From: Marthasterias glacialis
Lineage: Eukaryota > Echinodermata > Asteroidea > Forcipulatida > Asteriidae
Length of the DNA: 64,000 nucleotides
Direction of reading: 5' to 3'
Assembly: GCA_911728455.2 (NCBI GenBank)
Contig: OU452229.1
Location: forward strand, 315,001-379,000
A model generated the notes under the pieces. The model was not told the DNA's origin. It saw nothing but the letters and a program-made list of their open reading frames with translations, and ran no database searches. Below are positions 46,401-57,096 of the stretch, one piece after another. Made by a program: the position numbers and the translations under genes. The stretch's first letter is position 1; every line of letters begins with the position of its first letter.

Positions 46401-49400
46401 ATGAGGACTCTCAGGAAAGCCTGGCAATACAAACAAAAATGTTTACACCATAAGTCACTTAAAGAAAACTGTGTGTTACAGATTTACACAATACGGGCTT
46501 CTCACATTAAAGTGCGACCTCTACAACCTGCCCTGCTGGAGGGGCAATTTTCGCAGTGCATCGTAGGAAAAAGTCCAAAAGATTTTAAACATCTTGAAGT
46601 ACTCGCTGCATGACCCTCATTGTTTAAGTTTATTGGCGGTTTGCAAAGCAGTTTGCAAGTTTCTGGCTTAACATGGTATTTGTTGTGAGGCCAGTGAATG
46701 CTTTTCTCATTCAAGTTGGCCATTTAATTAAGGTCCCAAACTGCGCATGCGGTGTTGAGTTGCAACGCTTTGTATCACCCCAACAGAGAGGATTCCAAGA
46801 GGATTATGAAAATGAAGTGACAGTAAACCGAGTTTCCAGCGTTAGTTTTGGATTGATGAGCAATCCTCGACTGTCGCTCATGGCCCGAGGTTTTGCAATT
46901 CATAGTGCATGAATTTGACATTTTCTTGATAGAGAAAACAAAAATCACTGTGCTTCAAAAGAGAATCATTGTTCTTTTTGCTTTGTCAAGTCAAGGTTTC
47001 TTTGTGCCAGCAGTACTCTCAAAGAAAAATTACTCTGGCAATTCCGAAAAAAAATCCCATCAGGCTGGACGGGAAATACATGGAAGATTCCTGGCGGTAT
47101 TGATTGCCCAGATTCTACCGGCATTCTTGTAGTTTTTTCAAATCCCCCTGGCGGGATTATTTTGTCGGAATTGACGGAATCATTTTTCGTTGAGAGTACC
47201 GCTGGCACAAAGAAACTCTGACTTGACAAAGTCAAGATAACAAAGCTTTCTCTTTATTGCATAGTGCATTTTGTTTTCTCGACCAAGAAAGTGTCAAATT
47301 CCTGTATCGTGAATTGCAAAACATCCGCTAATACCTACAGCATAGAATTGGTACTAAACCCGGAACCATGGCTTGAGTCCTGGTTCACTCTGACTTACCT
47401 CCATTGAACTGAAATACAATGACCAAACAATGGTGGAAGCCTCTCGATGTCTCGTAATCCTCTTCATTATTTTCATCAACAATGGCAAAACAAATTTACT
47501 TCTTTTAAAGGTCACTTTTTGCTCATACAAATAATATGCTTCACTGTTAATTCCTTATTTACAATACCAAAAACTGCAATCGACAGAAACAAAGCCAACT
47601 AGCCCATACCTTCTTTGGTGGGCTGCGTATATCACAGGAGTGCTGCAGTGCATGCCTTAACGTACACAAAGGTTGAGGGATGAACTCGGGTATCGCTGCT
47701 CGTCGTTTCTTAGTCCCCGCCAGCAACTTGAGACTAAACGGGCAGTCTGCCTTGTCCTTTTGGCCAAGTCTTTGGATCAGATCATTCACTTCTTCATCAT
47801 TGTTGGGACAGATGATGCTGAAGGAGTCTCCAGGTTGGTACGTCATTCCACTTCCCTAAACATATCCAAGTAACTGATTTATGAAATCACATATCCCTAA
47901 AAATAATTTGCTATCCAAGCAATTTATATGTGACATTCTCCACAACATACATGAACAACCAGACCCTCACGTTTAAGGAGTGTGGATGCAGAAGGTCTCC
48001 TCCGTACTCCTTCACCTTGTCCAAGGAGTGAAAAAATAAGCACTCCTCAAAAGTTCAACAGGATTTTTAAAAACTGAGGGGTTAAAAAAGCATTTCACTT
48101 ACAGCAGAAACTGCTCTACCGATGTGGCAGTTATTTGCTTTGATCATGTAATAAAAATAACAATCCACCAATCCAATCCTGAAATCCAGTACACGCATAT
48201 GATTCATCAGAGGTACTTTCAGATCCTACTTGGCCTTTGGCCTCGTTGGATATGGGCCACAAAAGCGCTTTGTTTTTCCGTATTCCACTCACACTTGTAT
48301 GATAATTAATAGTATTCAAACTTGAAGTTGGTGGTAGTCCGAGTGGGAATCACAAAAGGGATACACAGGTTAATGAAAATCCACTTCTCCAATCATCTGC
48401 ACTAAAAATGTTCCAAGTGTCTTTAAGAGCTTACCGTGATGTCCAGCTCAACATCCAGGGCAGTTTTAACTGCATCCTCTCTTGTCAGCTGGGTTATTGT
48501 TGTCAGTGTTGCCATAGTAACTTCAGAAGAAGCTGATGGCAATTTTGCACCACCTTGCAGAGGGAGCTCTTCCAAGTTCTGCAAAATATAAATGATAATA
48601 AGTTGATTGATGGCACAGTGGTTGAAAGCTGTTCACAACTTTGGTAATGCACATACATTTAAATCACATGTACATTGTATAAAAATGGTCATGGTGAAAA
48701 CTTCCCCTGAAATATTTTTGCTTAATAAATGGTATAGTTTTAAAAAAATTAGTACAACAATTAGTTTGGATCTTGCGAGTCCAAACCCTGATGCTTGAAA
48801 ACAGTAAAAACAAATTACATGTTGTCACTTTTTTTTCTGTGACTCCCGATTACTGAGTGAGTTCAAACTTTCACAGTTTGTTATTTTATGTACACGTGTA
48901 TATGTTGGGTCGTATAAAGTGTGCATAGTGGTCTTTGACAATTACCAATGTTATAGGATTTGAGGCATTGCATGGTAAGGTATCAATGTATATTTGGTTT
49001 GCGGTAACACCATGTGATTATATCTACTTTGCTATATACAATAGATTGTTTTTGTGAGAACTTGTCTTGCTATTATTCTACTACCGCGGAGTAGATTTCG
49101 GAATTCGGGAGACAACTTAGTTCTGATAAGACTAGAGCAGGCTATTCAAAACGTGGAGACCAAACTCACTCCGCGGTAGTGTAGTTATCCGAGAAGTCCC
49201 CCCAATCCACTAAGCGAAAAAGTAGTAGTAGTCCCGGCCGATTTCCTACCCCCAGGTAGTACTTAAAAAGCAGGACAGTTCTTTTCAGAACTAAGTTGTC
49301 TACCGAATTCCGAAATCTACTCCGCGGTAGTAGAATAATAGCAAGACAAGTTCTCACAAGAACAATCTAACGTGTATAGCAAAGTAGATATAATCACATG

Positions 49401-52400
49401 GTGTTACCACAAACCAAATATACATAAACTACCAATGTTGTACGCATGATTCAAGTGGTTAGACTTCCAACTTTACCAATCTGATTTCTCAGCATTTTCA
49501 TTGGCATGTTGTTAGATATCCAGAGTTAATTCATAGTTCATAATTACAGCCATTAAATCAATGTTTGCATGGAAACAATTGGCTGTTGCCAGCGGTGCGT
49601 TCCACTCAGGAGAACAACGCAAACATTTGCCAACTTACGCGCACATTTTCAAACTTTAACACTATAAGCACAAAAGGTGTTTGCAAACATTTTGGTGTTA
49701 AGTTGCCCTAGAGTGGAGGATATTGGTGGATTCAGGAGAGTCTCTCACCAAATGTACAAGTGAGTCGGAATTAACATCTTTGATTGTTGTTGACTCCCAT
49801 ATACTTTTTCAAAATTATTTCTTCTCAATGTTGTCGGTTTTAAGATACATTTATATATTTTTCCCAGTTCTTACCACTGACTTATCTTCATGGAACTCAA
49901 TCTCTAAGAATGGTGGAGGCAACACTGGAAGGGTAAGTCCACTTTCAGACAAGGGAGGTACAGACTGTTTTAAACACGGACTGTCAACAACCACCACTGT
50001 AGATGCACTGCCCTCAGAATCGGTTTGATCAATTAGTGCTTTCGGAACAAGCACATTCTTTCTGGTGGAAATAGATGTAATTACTGTAGACGACTGCACT
50101 TCATGATGATCTGAGACTACAGTTGTTGCATCAGGAGCAAATGTATTACTTTCTTGTCCTGGTTTCTTTAGAGCAATGGCCTCTTTAGCCTCTGAGACCA
50201 TTTGTATTTTGGTTTGTGAATCTATTTCAGTTGTTTTGTCTGTGAAATTTGTTGGTTGTGGTGTGACACTCCCACATCCATTTGTAGTTCTCAATTCTGA
50301 AGATTGGGTTACAATTGCATCCGTAGATTTGGTATTATCAGCTGGACTGGCATCATCAGTTGGGCTGAAATCACCAGGCATGCCTGCAGTATGAACTGCG
50401 TTTTCATTACATAATGGATTGGCATTATTAGACAGGCTAACATCACTAGATGGGCCAGAATCCTTGGAAGGAGTTTTATCTGTAGATTCACTGACATCCA
50501 AATGTGACACTGCTTTGTCAAGTTCATCAATAGGGTTTAAGGATTTCAAGTTGGAATTGGACGGATTCAGATCTTCTGTACCGGGATTTCCTTCTACTGC
50601 CTTGTGACAATCAGCATAGAGGGTTTCTTTTCCAGTTGTGACATTTTCATTTGGATTGCTAGAGTGAGTGTCGAAGGCTAGACATTTGCGGAGGGCTGGA
50701 TAAAGCCCTTCAATCCATGGTTCTGCAACAATCTCCAACCTAATAAACAAACGGAAAAAAGATCTGTTAGTTTTCAAAAACCACATTAACCAGTTCAGTT
50801 GCTGCCAGGATTCTTTTATTATTTTCTCTACCCCGATGGGATTATTTTGTCGGAATTGCCAGAATGATTTTTTCTTTGAGAGTACCACTGGCACAAAGAA
50901 ACCTTGACTTGACAAAGCCAAGAAAACAAACTCAAATCAGCACAATGTGGGTTCAAATCCCAGTCTTAACACTTGACCATTATTGCTTTGTCCTTTGGAA
51001 GGGACGTAAAGCCGTTAGTCCCGTGGGTTGTGTAATGCAGGTTAAAGAACCCAGTTACACTTATTGCTAAGGAAAGTGGTTTACCCCTGTGTTTCTGGTA
51101 GTGGCTGTTGAATGCACCACAACACCTTGTAAACCCTTATCAGGTGCTATATGGGTCTCATGATTCAAAACCCTTAAAAAAAAGTCTTAAAAATAAAAAT
51201 AAATTAATAAATGCCTTTACTACCTAATATATACATGCGCTTTAATACTCAGGTATTATTATTATTGTTAGACTATTGCATGCGATAATCTACTATGCAG
51301 TGTATTTACCCTTTGCGTGAATACTGGCACGCACATTTGGTAAACAGCAAAAATAGCATCAGGCATGTAATGGACCAGTGAGAATTTGGCTCTCAACATA
51401 AATATCTATGAGGTATAGTAATATTTAGCTTTCATGCTAGTGAACATGTACATTAACGTACACATAGGCCTACGTGTACATGCCAACCATACAAAATGGC
51501 TTACAACACAACCTACATGTATACAAAATCTATGTTGTAGGCCTATTCTTCATTGAAGCCAATCCAAGATTTGACTTAATATCCTCCTTTTTTAGTTTGT
51601 AATTGTTTACCTGTATTTAAGCAAAATGTTAACTTGTATGTATCCTTTTTTTAGGCTTTTTAGTTTTCTGTTTTGTTAGGTGTTTAATTTAGGGTTTTGC
51701 TTATTTTAACTTGTGTAATTTTTGACTGGCCTTTGAATATAATGCGCCCACGAACTGGCTGGTACTGGAAAGGTCGGAGTATCAATTCAATAAATTATTA
51801 TTATTATTATTATTATTATAACTCACCCTGTTGCATCATCAGCAAATCCTGGTGGGTAGAAGTGACAAGCTCCAAGTTCCAGAAGTCGATGATTAAAGTT
51901 TTTGCCATTTTGACAAAAATTTGTATAGTTGGAGTCCCCAAGACCTTAACATAAAATAAACCAAAAGTAGAAATGTTTTTACTGCTATATAATAACTGTC
52001 AGCAGTCAGGGTGAGTATCATGAGAAACACACTCCATCGTTTCTGTTTACTCTCTTGAAACTTGAAGCAAGAGATTTCTCAAAGCACACTAAATCTGATG
52101 GAAATGATAGCACAAATAAAAGTCAGTTTTAAATGTGGAAATTAATCCGTTTCTTACCATAGGTGACTTTTGTTGCCTAAGCTTGTTTACAAAAAACACT
52201 CAAGTCTGACCAAGGCCGTTTGTCATAAAGCTTTGTCCAATGTTCACTCACCATACCCAGGCTTACTATGGTTGGCAAGAGATAGATCGGATCTTTCCAA
52301 TGATGGTAAAGTAAAATAAGGTTGCTATTATTCAATTCCTTCAAATTGGAGTGGAAAGATCCGAAATGCTAAACCAAGGAGCACCAAAAGGTTGAGCACA

Positions 52401-53855
52401 AAAAGTCTGAATTTAAAAGATAAAAACCAAGTAAACAAAGAACCAAGAACGTTGACATTTATTGCCTAATCTCAATTTTTTTGATTTCAAAGAGAATTCA
52501 ATAAGTAAGACATGTTTATTATTTGTTTTGCTGTAAAACAATATCTTCAAGATGATAAAAGAGTTTGTAAAATTTGCTTTTGAACACAAGCTTTCTGTTG
52601 TGTAAGAATATGTGCTTCATGCTTGAGGGGTCAAACAATGCGGTCACAAGTAGTTGTTTATGGCAATTACAATTCAGTAACTAGAGGGTTGAACCTTACA
52701 TGTTCTTGGTGAACAAATACCAACAACATGGTAGACTGCAGTCCACACCCAATCAGGTTGGCTATTATACGGCAATACAGCCTCAAGACCAACTGCCAAG
52801 TGCAAAGAATGAAATGGTCAAATAAAACACTCTTGAAAGTGCTGTTCTACTCTGACTTAAAACCATATCAATGAAGCCAGCTTCTCACCTAACAGAGTGA
52901 ATTCAATTCCACTGAGATGATCACTTGGAAGGGTCTTTTTCTTTAAACGTCGCCAGAACTTGGTTGCAGTGTCTGGTGGCTCCCCCTCTCCCGTTGTGGA
53001 GACCACTATCACTACACACTTCTCATTCTCAATACAAAACTGTACATCAAATCAAACAAAAACACAGAGAGTTATAAATGTGTTACTTTCTGTGTCACTA
53101 TTAGTATTATTATGTACACTTTAGTAATGTTGTTAGAAATATAGCTGCTTACAGTAAATTTTAGCTACATGTTTGTCATCTTTGTACATACATGTATTTC
53201 ATCAGCTTACAGCATATTATGGCCAGGCGGCAAAGAGCACCGATCTCGATCTGTAATGGCCAAGTCATTGGGGTTTGGGTTGGAATCCCAGTCATGAGAC
53301 GTCTCCTTGAGCAAGACACTTTAACTATAATTGCTTCTCTTCACCCAGGGGTAAATGGCTACCTGTGAGGGCAGATATGGTTCTTGTGATTGATTTAGCT
53401 TGGTGTACTACATACTTGGCAGCAGGGTGAAATGGATAGCCCAATCCTGGGCCTAATGACCGGGTAATCATTTTTATGTGCCACAAGAGTCAAAATTGTC
53501 AGATATTGGTTCTACATGTACATGTATGATATAAATGTCCATTATTTTGTTTAAGTTTAAAAATCCAGCATTTTCCCTCCACTCTAGTCTGCTTGGCCAA
53601 AATGTTACTTTAACCACATAAGGACCAACATTCGTGTACATGTACATCTGCATAATCCTTTGACAAACTGTTCAATTTGCATACTACATATATTCAACAA
53701 ATCTTGACCTTTTTGTCAGTCACACTTAAGCAGTGCATCTCAGGATCCAGATTATGTTGTGGGGATGTCTCAAAAATTTCCTCGGCAATGGCCTTCGCCT
53801 GGCCTGTCTGTGAGCCATACAACAGCAGAAATCGACCTTGGCCACCTTTGGTCAT
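40403..53855 (-). CDS. MTRR: methionine synthase reductase
   Basis: Eleven coding exons join in phase on the minus strand: 53855-53709, 53039-52889, 51944-51827, 50739-49875, 48578-48435, 47855-47610, 46420-46197, 44830-44635, 43751-43546, 42898-42698 and 40547-40403. They give 880 aa against 698 in human. The N-terminal flavodoxin (FMN) domain has [10 protein letters not shown] (12-21), [13 protein letters not shown] (62-74) and [11 protein letters not shown] (100-110). The FAD/NADPH half has [13 protein letters not shown] (481-493), RPYS (626-629), GVCTGW (662-667), GPGTGVAPF (722-730), FSRD (785-788) and VYVCGDAKHMAK, and ends EDVWT with the usual penultimate Trp. The enzyme passes NADPH electrons through FAD and FMN to reactivate cob(II)alamin methionine synthase, with S-adenosylmethionine supplying the methyl group. 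The exon 2 donor (AAG|GTCAAG) is weak but phase-correct. The coding start lies 30 bases into exon 2 (acceptor at 53885), so an upstream non-coding exon is expected. Confidence 0.96.
40690..40845 (-). mobile_element. tRNA-derived SINE
   Basis: The minus strand reads GCTCAGTGGTCTAGAGGTTAAG (A-box region) and, about 30 bases later, GTGGGTTCAAATCCCAACTG (B box), followed by a tail including CACACCACTCGGAAAGCAC. It lies in the last MTRR intron. Confidence 0.65.
42255..42570. repeat. interspersed repeat, plus orientation, in MTRR intron
   Basis: It contains ACATTGGTAATTGTCAAAGA, GACCCAACATATACATG, AATAACAAACCTGTGAAAGT and GGATTTGGACTTGCGAGATC. The same series appears in reverse complement at 48690-48952. 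It is therefore a dispersed repeat with two inverted copies in one gene, and no frame of interest. Confidence 0.75.
44150..44430 (+). mobile_element. SINE with conserved tail
   Basis: GGGTGGAGTGTGCATAAAGC and CCCTGGTTTGATTCAGGAGC give A- and B-box-like segments. They are followed by a body ending TCATCCAGTTTTCCTCCCTC, a tail type shared by many marine-invertebrate SINEs. It lies in the MTRR intron between exons 44830-44635 and 43751-43546. Confidence 0.6.
46890..47322. mobile_element. 433-bp MITE with long inverted arms
   Basis: The ends GTTTTGCAATTCA and TGAATTGCAAAAC are perfect inverted repeats. The arms continue inward (AATTTGACATTTTCTTGATAG against CCAAGAAAGTGTCAAATT) and pair again around TTTGTCAAGTCAAGGTTTCT / AGAAACTCTGACTTGACAAAG. 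It is in an MTRR intron. A half copy is at 50806-50929. Confidence 0.75.
48190..48310. repeat. degenerate palindromic repeat (third copy of the 59.5/60.4-kb family)
   Basis: It shares CTCGTTGGATATGGGCCAC, GCGCT and TTTTTCCGTATTCCACTCAC with the palindromes at 59539-59690 and 60346-60484. Its other arm is degraded. It lies in an MTRR intron. Confidence 0.6.
48690..48952. repeat. interspersed repeat, reverse orientation, interrupted by an insertion
   Basis: This is the reverse-complement copy of the repeat at 42255-42570. It is interrupted at TACCAATGTT (48943-48952) by the palindromic insert that follows. Sequence resembling the rest of the repeat (GTACGCATGATTCAAG) resumes after 49439. Confidence 0.65.
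48953..49429. mobile_element. palindromic insertion flanked by a 10-bp direct repeat
   Basis: The inverted arms are 48986-49127 and 49285-49425, about 140 bp each with few mismatches (for example ATGTATATTTGGTTTG at the left outer end; CTACTACCGCGGAGTAGATT inside). TACCAATGTT flanks the whole segment on both sides (48943-48952 and 49430-49439). It lies in the MTRR intron between exons 50739-49875 and 48578-48435. Confidence 0.7.
49875..50739 (-). CDS. MTRR: MTRR exon 5: FMN-domain end plus expanded linker
   Basis: This 865-base exon encodes residues 139-427. It starts with [18 protein letters not shown], the conserved end of the flavodoxin domain, and ends with [20 protein letters not shown], the conserved start of the FAD-binding half. 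Between them are about 235 residues rich in Ser, Thr, Asp, Asn and Pro with no recognisable domain. By my recollection the human protein has roughly 75 residues here. The frame is open through the entire exon and both splice junctions match their neighbours in phase, so the segment should be translated. Confidence 0.9.
50806..50929. repeat. half copy of the 46.9-kb MITE beside MTRR exon 5
   Basis: GGGATTATTTTGTCGGAATTG and GAGAGTACCACTGGCACAAAG match the right arm of the element at 46890-47322. It ends less than 70 bp from the acceptor of exon 5. Confidence 0.65.
50930..51195 (+). mobile_element. SINE-like element with GGGACGTAAAGCCGTTAGTCCC hairpin tail
   Basis: The head contains TGGGTTCAAATCCCAG (B box). 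The body contains GGGACGTAAAGCCGTTAGTCCCGTG, a tail block common in marine-invertebrate SINEs. It ends in an A-rich tract near 51175-51205. It lies in the MTRR intron before exon 5. Confidence 0.6.
53225..53480 (+). mobile_element. tRNA-derived SINE with conserved core
   Basis: GGTTTGGGTTGGAATCCCAG supplies the B box. It is followed by TTGAGCAAGACACTTTAACT and CTTCACCCAGGGGTAAATGG, a core found in many deuterostome SINEs. It lies between the first two coding exons of MTRR. Confidence 0.65.
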
Positions 53856-54432
53856 GTTGCTTCTATCACGATGGTTGGTAGTTCCTGTTGAAAAAACAGA
53901 TTTTTTCAAATGTTCAAACAAAACACATTGGAAAAACATATTAAGATCACACATTAATCAAGATCACATCAAAGTATCGACACAGGGTTTGCCATTGACT
54001 TTTTCAATGACTGGCCAGCAGGACCAGTCAGCATGTCATTTTATTTCCTTTTTTTTTTTAATATTAAAGGGTATTAAAGGGTAATTATTGACCTTAAAAA
54101 AAGAAAAATCAAGCAGACATTCATCACGTCGCTGGAACTTTCACACATTTATGCCCAAAGGAACTAAAATGGCTTTTAGCGAGTAGCATTGTCAATCCCT
54201 ACGTAGATGTGAAAAGGGCTTATTTTTCATGATTTCAACACTTTGTAATTGTTCAAAGTGCCTGTTTCTCTCTGTTTACATTCTGTCAACCTTTCTGGAC
54301 AGGTAAGGATATAATTTGACCAACATTAAGGGAGATAAAGTGGCAGTCGGATACGGCATTTTTGCTCAAAATTTCAAATCAATGTTTCCTTTCTTTGCAA
54401 TGGGACTTGCAATTTGAAGTCATATCTATTTG

Positions 54433-54957
54433 TAGACCCAGTAACTGGGGCGCTGTACTCCTTTTTGAGATTTTGACATTATCTGTCGTACTAGCGCCCC
54501 AGTAAGGAATATGTAGTAACTGCGACGGTCAGGAGGATTTAAATCACCTCTGTTAAAAAAAATGCCTTAGACTCAACAGAATTGCTCAAAATTCGCCCAC
54601 TGTCTTCTCCAAGTGTTTATGGTGTAATTAAATGCATTTAATTGTACTCACGATCATTTTCTGTCCTCCAAATCGATGATTTTCAGGGCCTCTGACAACC
54701 CTGCTGTTACAATCGCCATTTTGATAACTAATGTTACGACTGTTTTCTGACTTGAAATAAGTCGTATTAATGCTGCGGGATCACGTGTTCGCTGATGCCC
54801 GGACTTGAATATTGTTTTGCACAGTCAAAGCAGGATACCAGCTGTGTCAACGACCCCCCACGATGGCAACATCGTACAGCACGCGCTCGGCAATCATGAC
54901 CAATGGGACTTTGTGGTGTTCGTTGACTGGTATCCTGCGTTGACTGCGCAAAACAAT
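54433..54957. repeat. duplicated hairpin segment, copy A
   Basis: It begins TAGACCCAGTAACTGGGGCG, contains ACTGGGGCGCT (54444-54454) and its inverse AGCGCCCCAGT (54493-54503), and ends with a second inverted pair (54811-54841 against 54925-54957, ATTGTTTTGC...CAGGATACCAG). Copy B is at 57537-58040 in the same orientation, with many blocks of identity including TTGTACTCACGATCATTTT and CCTCCAAATCGATGATTTT. Confidence 0.8.
54652..54730 (-). other. candidate non-coding first exon of MTRR with upstream ORF
   Basis: On the minus strand a short segment ends in a strong donor (GATC|GTGAGT, last exon base 54652), about 770 bp upstream of the acceptor at 53885. It contains ATGGCGATT at 54719 and a 21-residue upstream ORF that stops at 54654, just before the donor. 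The position suits a 5' leader. The same ATG and donor recur in copy B within FMC1, where they would not serve MTRR, so this is tentative. Confidence 0.3.
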
Positions 54958-55024
54958 AGTCGATTTGCCAGAAAAAGCTAAAAATTAAGTCAGCTCATTT
55001 TCGTCGAGTGGGTGGGTGGACCTG

Positions 55025-55989
55025 GTGGATTTCACAAAACTAGTCCTAACTTAGGACTAGTCCTAACCTAGCCCCACTGGTGTGGCAAGGATTTTTGACA
55101 TCGGTTGAATCCTTAGCCACACGTCCAAGCCTATCTTTTGTGCAGCTCGTCCCCCAATCCGCCGCATCGAAACCGAACGGGTGCGGCGCTGGATTTTAAC
55201 CAACTAAATGTGTCCACGTACCTCTTAGCTTTCCTCCGGTACTTTGGCTGTTGAAGTTACTAACCTTATTAAGGGCAAATAATCATTTGAATTTGGCTCA
55301 AAATTACTCCACACGAATAGATATCGGCTAGCGATCGGGGCCATTTTGATTACCCAGAATGCAATGCCATCACGAAGTCACGAGAGTGCAAAAACAATTC
55401 AGCGGTTGTTTCACGTGACAGCTACAGCTAATGAAACAGCTTAGAATACAAAATGCATGGAGTCAGAAAAAGTGCATGCACCAAATCTATGCATGGCATC
55501 GGTTGCATGCACGCATAGTTTGGTACTTGCACTTTTTGCTGACTCCATTCTGAAATTGTTTTATACTCTCGCGCGCCACACGTGATTTCGTGATGGCATT
55601 GCATTCTGGGTAATCAAAATGGCCCCGATCGCTAGCCGATGTCTATTCGTGTGGAGTAATTTTGAGCCAAATTCAAATGATTATTTGCCCTTAATAAAGT
55701 TAGTAACTTCAAGAGCCAAAGTACCGGAGGGAAGTTAAGAGGTACGTGGACACATTTAGTTGGTTAAAATCCAGCGCCGCACCTGTTCGGTTTCAATGCG
55801 GCGGATTGGGGGACGAGCTGCACAAAAGATAGGCTTGGACGTGTGGCTAAGGATTCAACCGATGTCAAAAATCCTTGCCACACTAGTGGGGCTAGTCCTA
55901 ACCCATAACTTGTCATATAAGTTAAGACTAGTTACTCGTCCTAACTCGAGATAAGACTAGTCCTACTCCTAGGGCTTTGTGAAATCCAC
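55025..55989. mobile_element. 965-bp near-complete palindrome (fold-back element)
   Basis: The outer ends are perfect inverted repeats (GTGGATTTCACAAA and TTTGTGAAATCCAC). Long arms then match almost base for base: GACATCGGTTGAATCCTTAG, ATCCGCCGCATCGAAACCGA and ATTACCCAGAATGCAATGCC all reappear inverted on the right. Pairing continues almost to the centre (TGCATGGCATCGGTTGCATG near 55490-55508). The outermost arms carry repeated ACTAGTCCTAAC. No reading frame and no clear target duplication are seen. Confidence 0.9.
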
Positions 55990-57096
55990 ACCCCACCATC
56001 ACAGATGGCACTCTGGCACTGGCAGTTCGTGTGTATGTATGTGTGTAGGTGGCACACGTTCGTTAGTGACAGTCTGCTGTAAAAATGTAAGCCAGATTCC
56101 GAGTTTGTAAAACAAAATACGGGCCACACTAGAGTGGTACTCATGAGGGGCTATCTTGCATGAAGGGCCACCTAGACCCTCAAAAAGAATATAACTTTTA
56201 TAAGACTAAGAGCAACAAACTCACCAGTAATCAGTATTCAGCAACGATGGGAAATCTTTCATAACGTGGAACTAATGTAGGGGGAAAGCAAGTAGAATGT
56301 AAATGTTACGCGCATTCTTTAGGAATTTGCTCAATTTCCAGATTGCGCGCAATTTTGCACAATCTGCAGATTGAGCGCTCGATCCGCAGATTGGGCAAAT
56401 GACGATGCTGTTGAAGGTGGGGATTTTGCCCAAAGTGGAATTTGGGGCCTGGAAATCCTACAAGTTGATCAAATTCCCCCGTTTTAGTTGGAAACAAATT
56501 GATATTGTGATAGATCCCGAGTACAACTTCCTATTCACTGTGCCCCTACGACCATGAGATTAAGTCAAGTAAGTTAAGTCAATTCAATATTAAATAACTG
56601 GCTTTTCATAGTACTTTCTAACCCGGAAAGTGTGATTGTAGAGGGACAGTATACAGATTCAGCACGCAATATGCGAATAACGAGGGCGAGGCAAAAAAAT
56701 GAGCAGCGCAATCTCTAGATTTGGCAAATCCCTATGAGCTCATATAATCAGGTTGTGCGCGGTTGTGCAATCATTCAGACCCCCAAATATTGAAACATAA
56801 TATTCTTATACTTTAACGTTATACAGTACTTAAAAGACGAGAACGTAATTTCGATAATAAATATTTAATTTCAAAAGTAATTTATTTTCTGTATAGTTTT
56901 TAAATATTTATTTTACAAAAAGCGTAAATACATATTTACAATTTTTAAATGCGTGACAAAGCCACAACATGTCAGCTCCCTGCACACCAACGGCACCAGC
57001 TGTCTGGCATACCCCCAAACGACCAAACCTTCTAGAAGCGATTTTATTAAATTTAATCGAGTTTCTTTGAACAATATTTAATAAGATTTCCCCGGT

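Larger units (their letters stand above)
53885..57096. other. MTRR-FMC1 divergent intergenic region
   Basis: The two genes are transcribed away from each other across 3.2 kb. The space contains the first copy of the duplicated hairpin segment (54433-54957) with a possible MTRR leader exon, the 965-bp palindrome (55025-55989) and AT-rich DNA from 56780 to 57090. No protein-coding exon is supported. Confidence 0.55.

Noticed and set aside
40690-53480. tRNA genes suggested by A/B-box motifs at about 40.8, 44.2, 51.0 and 53.3 kb
   Set aside because: They lack paired acceptor stems and continue into SINE bodies and tails.
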